NCBI RefSeq assembly: GCF_030403745.1
Contig: NZ_JAQMWP010000009.1
Span: forward strand, 372,001 to 436,000
Reading direction: 5' to 3'
From: Streptomyces sp. S.PB5
GTDB taxonomy: Bacteria; Actinomycetota; Actinomycetes; Streptomycetales; Streptomycetaceae
Length of the DNA stretch: 64,000 nt
Numbering within the stretch: the first letter of the stretch is position 1; every line of letters begins with the position of its first letter. The notes under the pieces were generated by a model, which had not been told where the DNA came from, did no database searches, and worked only from the letters and a program-made list of their open reading frames with translations. Both the position numbers and the translations under genes were made by a program. This document shows, piece by piece, positions 41,691 to 48,882 of this stretch.

Positions 41691-43805
41691 TCAGCTCCTC
41701 AGATCCACCAGCAACGGCGGCGCGTGCTCCCCCTTCACACTGGTCAGCGACAACACGGCATGCCCGGGCGGCACCCCGTGCGCCAGCTCGGACGCGGACC
41801 ACCGCTCCCGCTCGACCTGTCGTACGGTCACGGCCCGCGCGGTCGGCGCCTTGCCGGTGATCACCCGCCGCACCATGTGGACCGCCTTCCCGGCCGGTGT
41901 CTCGGCGATGATCTGCCGGTCGGTGACATCCCGCGCCTCGGTCCACTCCTTGCCCCACACCTCGGCGAAGTCCTGCCCGTCCCACGGTGTGACCCCCGCG
42001 AGCGCCATCCGGCACCCGGCGGCCCCGAGCAGCGGCCCACGCAGCGGCCTCGGTACGTCGTCCAGCGACCGCAGCGTCAGCACGGCCCCGGCGTTCCCGG
42101 ACCGCAGCCGCTGCACCCCACGGACGGCCTCCGGCGTCACCACACCGGTCGCGTCGTCGAGGATCAGACAGGCGAACAGCGACCGGTCCTCCCGCACCGC
42201 CACACTCGCCGTGAACTGCGCGAGCACCAGCCGCGCCAGTATCCGCGAGGCGTCCGCGTGCCCCCGTGCGGGCAGATCGATCCGCACCCGCACCGGATGG
42301 TCGAGGGCCTTCAGCGAGAACGGCCGCGTCTGCCCCGACGTGTCGAAGAACCCGGCGAACGCGGGCCGGTCGAGCAGCGCGACACGGTCCGCGAGCACAC
42401 CCCCCACATCCCCCGGATGCCCCATCTGCCGCTCCCGGGCGTCGAGTTCGCGCAACAGCGAGTCCTGCCCGGCCCCCTCCAACGCGCCGCGCAGCTCGCC
42501 CAGAGGCCCGGGTGAACCGTCCAGCAGCTGCCGCAGCTCCGGCACGGACGGGAACCTCCCGTGCACCGCCCGGAACGGCCCCAGCAACTGCGCGAGCACG
42601 GTCGTGGACCGCCGGCTGTCGCTGCCGGGATGCGGATCGGCGAGATCCCCGGCCAACGCCTCCGCGAGCACCGCGGCCGCCTCGTCCGGATCGGTCGTAC
42701 CGCCGTACAGGTCGAGGTCGTACACGGATTCAGGATGTCCGATCCGTACGACGACGTCGTAGGCGTCGGCCGGTCCGAGCCCCGCGCCCGCCGCGCCGAC
42801 CACGACCACGGCGGCGCGCCCGGCGAGCGCCTGCAGACACAGCGACTCGGCGAGCGGCAGCACCACGGTGCCGGTCTTGCCGGAGCCGGCCGGTCCGACG
42901 GCGAGCAGGGAGGTGCCGAGCAGTTCGGGGCCGAGGGCGAGGCCGGTGCCGCGGTAGGCGTACGGATTGCGCTGGTCGTCGGCGGTCGTGCCGAGCCGTA
43001 CCTGGCCGGTGACGAGGTCGTGCCGGGCCAGCCGGGTCGGCAGGTCACGGTCTCCGGAGGGGTGCATACAGGCGGCGGCCCCCTCGCTGAGCACGGCTCC
43101 GGTGAACGTCGCCATGCTGTGCCGGCCGCTCCTGACGCCCTGCCACGCCCGGGTGATCCGTGCATGGTCGACGTCCCGCATCAGCCCGGCCCGCGCCTCG
43201 GCGGCGAGCCGCTCGGCGGCGTCGTGCGCACCGGCCTGGCGGAGCTGGGGCCATTCGACGGGGTCCTGGTCGGGCGTCGGGGGGCGTTCGGCCGACGGGG
43301 CGGACTGCCGCCACGCGGGCGGGCCGAAGCGCTGCCAGACATCGCGCCACCGGCCGAGACGGCCGACGACCAGCATGATCACGAGCGCGATCAGCGTGTA
43401 GTAGCCGTACCAGAGGACGGCGTTGCCGATGCGGTCGTCGTTGTGCAGCCAGGAGTCCGGGGTGAAGAGCTCCAGCGGGAGCACCCACCAGCCGCCGAGG
43501 TACCCGTTCCACAGCAGGGACCAGATCAGCCAGCCCACCAGGAACGCGATCAGCGCCCCGCTGAGCAGCTGCCGGGTCGGGATCTGCTCGGGCTCCTCCT
43601 CCGGCCTCGGCCTGTGCCCGAACCGCCACACGCCGGGTGCCGCCTGAGGCCTGGGCGTCCGCAGCCACGTCAGGAAGGGCGCCCCGTCCGGCCGTGGCGG
43701 CGCCGCAGGCATCGGCGGCACCGCGGACGCGTCCGGCGGTCCTGCCGGACGAGGCACAGGATTCGCATGCGTACCCCGCGTGTCCCGCGTCCCGTCGCTG
43801 TCCAT
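41691..43805 (-). CDS. VirD4/TraG-like ATPase (chromosomal)
   Basis: 704 aa from MDSDGTRDT, with GGGAG upstream; twelve further open codons lack a ribosome site. Pro-rich N-terminus, two membrane segments near residues 85-165 (LIAFLVGWLIWSLLWNGYLG, VLWYGYYTLIALVIMLVVG), then a cytoplasmic ATPase with Walker A AVGPAGSGKTGT and Walker B FACLILDDATGVV, closing with a RecA-like C-terminal half. Topology matches type IV coupling proteins, but there are no relaxase or mating-pair genes near it. Common as an orphan in Streptomyces; partner unknown. Confidence 0.8.
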   Translation of the reverse strand: MDSDGTRDTRGTHANPVPRPAGPPDASAVPPMPAAPPRPDGAPFLTWLRTPRPQAAPGVWRFGHRPRPEEEPEQIPTRQLLSGALIAFLVGWLIWSLLWNGYLGGWWVLPLELFTPDSWLHNDDRIGNAVLWYGYYTLIALVIMLVVGRLGRWRDVWQRFGPPAWRQSAPSAERPPTPDQDPVEWPQLRQAGAHDAAERLAAEARAGLMRDVDHARITRAWQGVRSGRHSMATFTGAVLSEGAAACMHPSGDRDLPTRLARHDLVTGQVRLGTTADDQRNPYAYRGTGLALGPELLGTSLLAVGPAGSGKTGTVVLPLAESLCLQALAGRAAVVVVGAAGAGLGPADAYDVVVRIGHPESVYDLDLYGGTTDPDEAAAVLAEALAGDLADPHPGSDSRRSTTVLAQLLGPFRAVHGRFPSVPELRQLLDGSPGPLGELRGALEGAGQDSLLRELDARERQMGHPGDVGGVLADRVALLDRPAFAGFFDTSGQTRPFSLKALDHPVRVRIDLPARGHADASRILARLVLAQFTASVAVREDRSLFACLILDDATGVVTPEAVRGVQRLRSGNAGAVLTLRSLDDVPRPLRGPLLGAAGCRMALAGVTPWDGQDFAEVWGKEWTEARDVTDRQIIAETPAGKAVHMVRRVITGKAPTARAVTVRQVERERWSASELAHGVPPGHAVLSLTSVKGEHAPPLLVDLRS

Positions 43806-44052
43806 CGCCTTCGCTCCCTGACCAGCCGTTCCGTCCACCATCAGCCGTCAATCTAACGCCCCCGCAAGGGGAGTTCACCGCTTACGCGGCCGACGTCCAC
43901 GGACCGGACGTGCCCCGTCCGTATCCCGCCTCCGGGTGACCCGTCCGCGTCGCCGCTATGTCCACCACGGACAACCCGGTCTCCTGACAACGCCCACATG
44001 GAGCATGCCCACCCCCCTTCCCCCGCCCTAGCCTGCGAGAAAAGAAGAGAAG

Positions 44053-44094
44053 CGTCCGCAAAGACCCGTCCGCAAAGACCCGTCCGCAACACCC
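44053..44094 (+). repeat. Three 14-bp direct repeats in the gabT leader
   Basis: CGTCCGCAAAGACC at 44053-44066 and 44067-44080, then CGTCCGCAACACCC at 44081-44094, ending 4 nt before the AGGAG ribosome site. The 302-bp gap 43806-44107 otherwise holds a purine-rich run (GAGAAAAGAAGAGAAG) and no gene. Confidence 0.8.
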
Positions 44095-44107
44095 CCAGGA
44101 GCCCCTC

Positions 44108-45442
44108 ATGAGCGCACTTCCGCAGGAGCGCCGGATCGTCACCGCCATCCCCGGCCCGAAGTCGCAGGAGCTGCAGGCCCGCCGCGTCAACGCGGTCGCG
44201 CAGGGCGTGGGCTCGGTGCTGCCCGTGTTCACCGCGCGGGCGGGCGGCGGCATCATCGAGGACGTCGACGGCAACCGTCTGATCGACTTCGGTTCCGGCA
44301 TCGCGGTGACGTCCGTCGGCGCCTCCGCCGAGGCCGTCGTACGCCGGGCCTCCGCCCAGCTCGCCGACTTCACGCACACCTGTTTCATGGTCACGCCGTA
44401 CGAGGGGTACGTCGAGGTCGCCGAGGCCCTCGCCGAGCTGACCCCCGGTGACCACGCCAAGAAGTCCGCGCTGTTCAACAGCGGTGCCGAGGCCGTCGAG
44501 AACGCCGTCAAGATCGCGCGCGCGTACACCAAGCGGCAGGCCGTCGTCGTCTTCGACCACGGCTACCACGGGCGTACGAACCTCACCATGGCGCTGACCG
44601 CGAAGAACATGCCGTACAAGCACGGCTTCGGTCCCTTCGCGCCCGAGGTCTACCGCGTCCCCGTCGCGTACGGCTACCGCTGGCCCACCGGCCCGGAGAA
44701 CGCCGGTCCCGAGGCCGCCGCGCAGGCCATCGACCAGATCACCAAGCAGGTCGGCCCGGACAACGTCGCCGCGATCATCATCGAGCCGGTGCTGGGCGAG
44801 GGCGGCTTCATCGAGCCGGCCAAGGGCTTCCTGCCGGCGATCCGCCAGTTCGCCGCCGACAACGGCATCGTCTTCGTCGCCGACGAGATCCAGTCCGGCT
44901 TCTGCCGAACGGGTCAGTGGTTCGCGTGCGAGGACGAGGGCATCGTCCCGGACCTGATCACCACCGCCAAGGGCATCGCGGGTGGTCTGCCGCTCGCCGC
45001 CGTCACCGGCCGCGCCGAGATCATGGACGCCGCGCACGCCGGTGGCCTGGGCGGCACGTACGGCGGCAACCCCGTCGCCTGCGCCGGTGCGCTCGGCTCC
45101 ATCGAGACGATGAAGGAGCTGGACCTCAACGCCAGGGCGAAGAACATCGAGGCGATCATGAAGGCCCGCCTCGGGGCCATGGCCGAGAAGTTCGACATCA
45201 TCGGCGACGTCCGTGGACGTGGCGCGATGATCGCCATCGAGCTGGTCAAGGACCGCGCCACCAAGGAGCCGAACGCGGAGGCGACCGCCGCCCTCGCCAA
45301 GGCCTGCCACCAGGAGGGCCTGCTGGTCCTGACCTGTGGCACGTACGGCAATGTGCTGCGCTTCCTGCCGCCGCTGGTCATCGGCGACGACCTCCTGGGC
45401 GAGGGCCTCGACATCATCGAGCAGGCCTTCGCGCGCATCTGA
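44108..45442 (+). CDS. gabT: 4-aminobutyrate aminotransferase
   Basis: 444 aa class III aminotransferase converting GABA and 2-oxoglutarate to succinic semialdehyde and glutamate. RBS AGGAG. N-terminus RRIVTAIPGPKSQELQARR and VLPVFTARAGGGIIEDVDGN are the GabT pattern; phosphate turn FNSGAEAVENAVKIAR, IIEPVLGEGGF, DEIQSGFCRTG with the pyridine Asp, and PLP-Lys K288 in TTAKGIAGGLPLAAV. A terminator follows. It links the aminobutyraldehyde dehydrogenases to the TCA cycle. Confidence 0.95.
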   Translation: MSALPQERRIVTAIPGPKSQELQARRVNAVAQGVGSVLPVFTARAGGGIIEDVDGNRLIDFGSGIAVTSVGASAEAVVRRASAQLADFTHTCFMVTPYEGYVEVAEALAELTPGDHAKKSALFNSGAEAVENAVKIARAYTKRQAVVVFDHGYHGRTNLTMALTAKNMPYKHGFGPFAPEVYRVPVAYGYRWPTGPENAGPEAAAQAIDQITKQVGPDNVAAIIIEPVLGEGGFIEPAKGFLPAIRQFAADNGIVFVADEIQSGFCRTGQWFACEDEGIVPDLITTAKGIAGGLPLAAVTGRAEIMDAAHAGGLGGTYGGNPVACAGALGSIETMKELDLNARAKNIEAIMKARLGAMAEKFDIIGDVRGRGAMIAIELVKDRATKEPNAEATAALAKACHQEGLLVLTCGTYGNVLRFLPPLVIGDDLLGEGLDIIEQAFARI

Positions 45443-45482
45443 CGCCACAGGGGAAACACGGGTTCTCGTCACTCCCGTCACA

Positions 45483-45528
45483 GCCGCCCCAGGCCCGGAT
45501 CCACGGCGGATTCCGGGTCTGGGGCGGC
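45483..45528 (+). terminator. Strong terminator hairpin after gabT
   Basis: 17-bp stem (45483-45499 with 45512-45528) with one G-U pair and a 12-nt loop, 40 nt after the gabT stop. Confidence 0.85.
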
Positions 45529-45623
45529 GGCCGTCAGAGCGTGTGAAGAACGTGTGCGAGGTAGCGTCAAGGAAGCCAATCCGGCTGTCGTACACCCATC
45601 GCCTGTCGTAGGTTCTAGAGCAG

Positions 45624-46484
45624 ATGAGAGATACACCCCGCCCACAGGGGACTGTGGGCGACTTCAGGCCGGGGCCTCCCCAGCTTCGACCTGGTCGTGC
45701 CCTCGCGCACACAAACGGAGCCTCCGGCTCCGGATCTCCTCACCGATCGGACGGTCACGCGCCCCAAACCCCCCGGGGCGCGCGACGATCCGATCCGGAC
45801 GGCCGCCCCGGAACCACCCCCCCTGTTCCGGGGCGGCCGACCTCCTTCTCGGCACTCTTCCTTCTTGTCGCTCTACTTCTGGCTCTTCCGGCCGTCCTCT
45901 TCGCGCTGATCACCTGGCAGGTCGTCGAGGACGGCCCTCTGCTGCGCCTGGACGAGCGCGTCAGCCGCGCCCTGGTCCACCCCGACCGCGCCTCGGAACT
46001 CCTCGCCGACCTCGGCAACGTCCAGGTCGCGGTCCCGGTCCTCGCGGTGGTGCTGGTATACGCGGCCCTGCGCGCCCGCCGTGCTGGTACAGACCGCTGG
46101 TGGCTGCCGCCCCTCGTGGCGACCGTCCTGATGGCGCTGGTCCCGGTCGTGATCATCCCGATCAAGGTACTGACCGCCCGCCACGGCACCTCCGTCATGC
46201 CACCCGGCGTGGGCTACTTCCCTTCCGGCCACACCGCCACGGCAGCCGTCGCCTACGGCTCCGCGACCATGCTCCTCGTCCCGTACGTCTCCCGGGCCGT
46301 CCGTAGAGCGCTCCTCCTGACCTGCGCGCTGCTCGTCCTGGGCGTCTCCTTCGGGCTGATGCGACGCGGCTACCACTGGCCACTGGATGTCGTGGCCAGT
46401 TGGTGTCTGTGTGTGGTGCTGCTGTCGTCGCTGTGGCTGGTCATCGGGCGGGGGACGCCCGGCCGGCCGGCAAAGCAGCAGTGA
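45624..46484 (+). CDS. PAP2-family membrane phosphatase
   Basis: 286 aa. Residues 1-70 hydrophilic and Pro/Gly-rich, then about five membrane segments starting FSALFLLVALLLALPAVLFA. PAP2 catalytic motifs: the PSGHT box (YFPSGHTATAAVAYG) with its His, and RRGYHWPLDVVASW with the second His and Asp. Motif 1 is degenerate (KVLTARHG in place of KxxxxxxRP). Acts on lipid phosphates or undecaprenyl pyrophosphate at the outer membrane face. The start could be later than 45624 because the N-terminal tail is low complexity. Confidence 0.85.
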   Translation: MRDTPRPQGTVGDFRPGPPQLRPGRALAHTNGASGSGSPHRSDGHAPQTPRGARRSDPDGRPGTTPPVPGRPTSFSALFLLVALLLALPAVLFALITWQVVEDGPLLRLDERVSRALVHPDRASELLADLGNVQVAVPVLAVVLVYAALRARRAGTDRWWLPPLVATVLMALVPVVIIPIKVLTARHGTSVMPPGVGYFPSGHTATAAVAYGSATMLLVPYVSRAVRRALLLTCALLVLGVSFGLMRRGYHWPLDVVASWCLCVVLLSSLWLVIGRGTPGRPAKQQ

Positions 46485-46575
46485 CCGCTGTCCTCACTGC
46501 TCGGGTGACGCCGTCGGCGTCGGCCGCACGGGCGGCCGACGAGTCGCCGGATGCGGTGATCGTCCGCGCGTGGTG

Positions 46576-47034
46576 CTACCCCTGGTCGCCCTCCTCCGTC
46601 GCCAGTCCCGCCGCCGCCTCATGCATCGCCAGTTCGAGCAGCGCCGGGTCGGTGAGGGTGCCGGACCCGTCCGGCGGCACCAGCCATCGCACGCCCCCGG
46701 TGGACCGCCCCGGATACGGCACGACGATCCAGGTCCCGGCCCCGGCCGTCCGGATCCCCGTACCGACCCAGCGCGCGGCCGTCCCCGGCGGCACGAAGAA
46801 GCCCATCCGGGCATCCCCGAAGTCCACCAGCACCGGCCCCGGTTGATCGATGATCCGGGTGAGCACATCAAGGGTCGGATACCCGAGCTCCCCCGGCAGA
46901 ATGAGCACGTCCCAGGCCTTGCCGGCGGGCAGCAGCGCCACCCCGAGCGGATTGCGCTCCCACTCCCACCGGCAGGCCTCGGGCTCCGGAGCCACGGATG
47001 CCAACCACTCGACCGCCGTCTTCGCCCCAGTCAT
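46576..47034 (-). CDS. Hypothetical protein, prim-pol-like fold suspected
   Basis: 152 aa from MTGAKTAVEWL with GGGAGG upstream. Pattern VALLPAGKAWDVLILPGELG, VLVDFGDARMGFFVPPGTAA, GAGTWIVVPYPGRSTGGVRW, LVPPDGSGTLTDPALLELAM resembles Streptomyces proteins annotated as bifunctional DNA primase/polymerase N-terminal domain, but it is short and shows no clear DxD catalytic pair. Cytoplasmic. I would not assign activity. Confidence 0.7.
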   Translation of the reverse strand: MTGAKTAVEWLASVAPEPEACRWEWERNPLGVALLPAGKAWDVLILPGELGYPTLDVLTRIIDQPGPVLVDFGDARMGFFVPPGTAARWVGTGIRTAGAGTWIVVPYPGRSTGGVRWLVPPDGSGTLTDPALLELAMHEAAAGLATEEGDQG

Positions 47035-47302
47035 GAGAAGACCTCCCTTTCCTTCGTGTACGCGTACGCGGATCGCGTCACGAGGGAGAGGGAGGTCCGG
47101 GGCGGGCATTACGCGGGTTCTGGCGACCTTTTGGAGTGAGCTGGATCACTTGGGCGCGGTCGCTGGGATGCAGCGCACCAATCTGGAGCGTCTCCTGCGC
47201 CGGCCACTACACGTCGGACAAACGACCCTCCGCCTCCCCACCCCTACCGTGGACCCCGAAAGCCAACGCACACCCCCAACGCGGAAGGGCCGGGACCCGC
47301 AT

Positions 47303-48748
47303 ATGACTTCCACCCACGCCTTCTGGCTCGCCGGCCGCCAGGTCACCGGCGAGGACAGCTTCGATGTCGTCTCGCCGTGGGACGGACGGATCGTCGGCAA
47401 GGTCAGCGTGCCCAGCGACGCGCAGACCGAGGAGGCCGTCGCCGCCGCGTACGCCGTGCGGGACGAGTTCGCCGCCACGCCCGCCCATGTGCGGGCCGCC
47501 GCCCTCGACCATGTGAGCCGCCGTCTCGTGGAGCGCACCGAGGAGATCGCGCAGCTGATCTCCGCGGAGAACGGCAAGCCGATCAAGTGGGCCCGCGGTG
47601 AGGTCGGCCGGGCCGTGTCCGTGTTCCGGTTCGCGGCCGAGGAGGCCCGCCGGTTCAACGGCGGCGAGGCGCAGCGCCTCGACACCGACCTCGGTGGTCA
47701 GGGCCGTCTCGCCCTCACCCGCCGCTTCCCGAAGGGCGTCGTGCTCGGCATCGCGCCCTTCAACTTCCCGCTCAACCTGTGCGCCCACAAGATCGCCCCC
47801 GCGATCGCGGCCGGGGCGCCCATCATCCTCAAGCCCGCGCCGGCGACCCCGCTCTCCGGGCTCGTCATCGGTGAGCTGCTCGCCGAGACCGACCTCCCGG
47901 CCGGGTCCTGGAGCATCCTGCCCGTCCCGAACGACCGGATGCCCGCCCTGGTCCAGGACGAGCGTCTGCCCGTCATCTCCTTCACCGGGTCCGAGAAGGT
48001 CGGCTACGCGATCATGGACTCGGTGCCGCGCAAGCACTGCACCCTGGAGCTGGGCGGCAACGGCGCGGCCGTCGTGCTCGGCGACTACGCCTCCGACGCC
48101 GACCTGGACTGGGCCGCGACCCGGATCGCGACCTTCTCCAACTACCAGGGCGGCCAGTCCTGCATCTCCGTGCAGCGCGTCATCGCCGACGCGTCCGTGT
48201 ACGACCGGCTGCTGCCGCGCATCGTCGCCGCCGTCGAGGCGCAGGTCACGGGTGACCCGTCCGACGACAAGACCGACGTCGGCCCGCTGGTCAGCGAGGA
48301 CGCCGCCAAGCGCGTCGAGGCGTGGGTCAAGGAAGCGGTCGAGGCCGGTGCGGGCCTCCTCGCGGGTGGCTCCCGCGACGGTGCCTCCTACGCGCCGACC
48401 GTCCTCACCGACGTACCGGCCGACACGACGATCTCCTGCGAGGAGGTCTTCGGGCCCGTGCTCACCGTGCAGAAGGTGGACGGCGAGGACGCGGCATTCG
48501 CGGCCGTCAACGACTCCAAGTACGGCCTCCAGGCGGGCGTGTTCACCCACGACCTCCAGGCCGCCTTCCGCGCCCACCGGGCCCTCGAGGTCGGCGGCGT
48601 CGTCATCGGCGACGTGCCCTCCTACCGCGCCGACCAGATGCCGTACGGTGGCGCCAAGCAGTCCGGGGTGGGCCGCGAGGGCGTGAAGTTCGCGATGGAC
48701 GACTACACCTACGAGCGGGTGCTGGTTCTCACCGGGCTCGCTCTCTGA
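47303..48748 (+). CDS. NAD(P)-dependent aldehyde dehydrogenase
   Basis: 481 aa. Catalytic C287 in YQGGQSCISVQRV, Glu in CTLELGGNGAAVV, FNFPLNLCAHKIAPAIAAG. The FNFPLNL and GQSCIS motifs differ from the two aminobutyraldehyde-type enzymes in this window and fit the aldehyde dehydrogenase group close to lactaldehyde, glyceraldehyde-3-phosphate (non-phosphorylating) and succinic-semialdehyde dehydrogenases. With gabT 2 kb upstream it may be the succinic semialdehyde step, but that is inference. The 268 bp before it holds no gene; CGCGTACGCG near 47060 is palindromic. Confidence 0.9.
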   Translation: MTSTHAFWLAGRQVTGEDSFDVVSPWDGRIVGKVSVPSDAQTEEAVAAAYAVRDEFAATPAHVRAAALDHVSRRLVERTEEIAQLISAENGKPIKWARGEVGRAVSVFRFAAEEARRFNGGEAQRLDTDLGGQGRLALTRRFPKGVVLGIAPFNFPLNLCAHKIAPAIAAGAPIILKPAPATPLSGLVIGELLAETDLPAGSWSILPVPNDRMPALVQDERLPVISFTGSEKVGYAIMDSVPRKHCTLELGGNGAAVVLGDYASDADLDWAATRIATFSNYQGGQSCISVQRVIADASVYDRLLPRIVAAVEAQVTGDPSDDKTDVGPLVSEDAAKRVEAWVKEAVEAGAGLLAGGSRDGASYAPTVLTDVPADTTISCEEVFGPVLTVQKVDGEDAAFAAVNDSKYGLQAGVFTHDLQAAFRAHRALEVGGVVIGDVPSYRADQMPYGGAKQSGVGREGVKFAMDDYTYERVLVLTGLAL

Positions 48749-48785
48749 GGGACTCGGGAAGCACTTACTGAGGGACCCCTCTAGC

Positions 48786-48803
48786 TAATGGGAACCATTT
48801 TCA
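48786..48803. promoter_or_regulatory. Orphan Zur-box-like site
   Basis: TAATGGGAACCATTTTCA; on the other strand TGAAAATGGTTCCCATTA. It resembles actinobacterial Zur operators (TGAAAATGATTTTCA type) in one half and is degenerate in the other. It lies between two convergent genes with no downstream gene, only the terminator at 48818. Confidence 0.3.
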
Positions 48804-48817
48804 GATAAGCTCCAGGC

Positions 48818-48857
48818 AAGGGGCCCGGCACCGATGCCTTCCGGTGCCGGGCCCCTT
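48818..48857. terminator. Strong bidirectional terminator
   Basis: Perfect 16-bp stem (48818-48833 with 48842-48857) and 8-nt loop between the convergent dehydrogenase and GH3 genes. Confidence 0.9.
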
Positions 48858-48882
48858 CTGTGTGCCGGTCTTCTCCGGACCC

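Noticed and set aside
47041..47070. CGCGTACGCG palindrome upstream of the third aldehyde dehydrogenase as an operator
   Set aside because: Short CG-only palindromes are frequent by chance at this base composition, and it is over 230 bp from the start codon.
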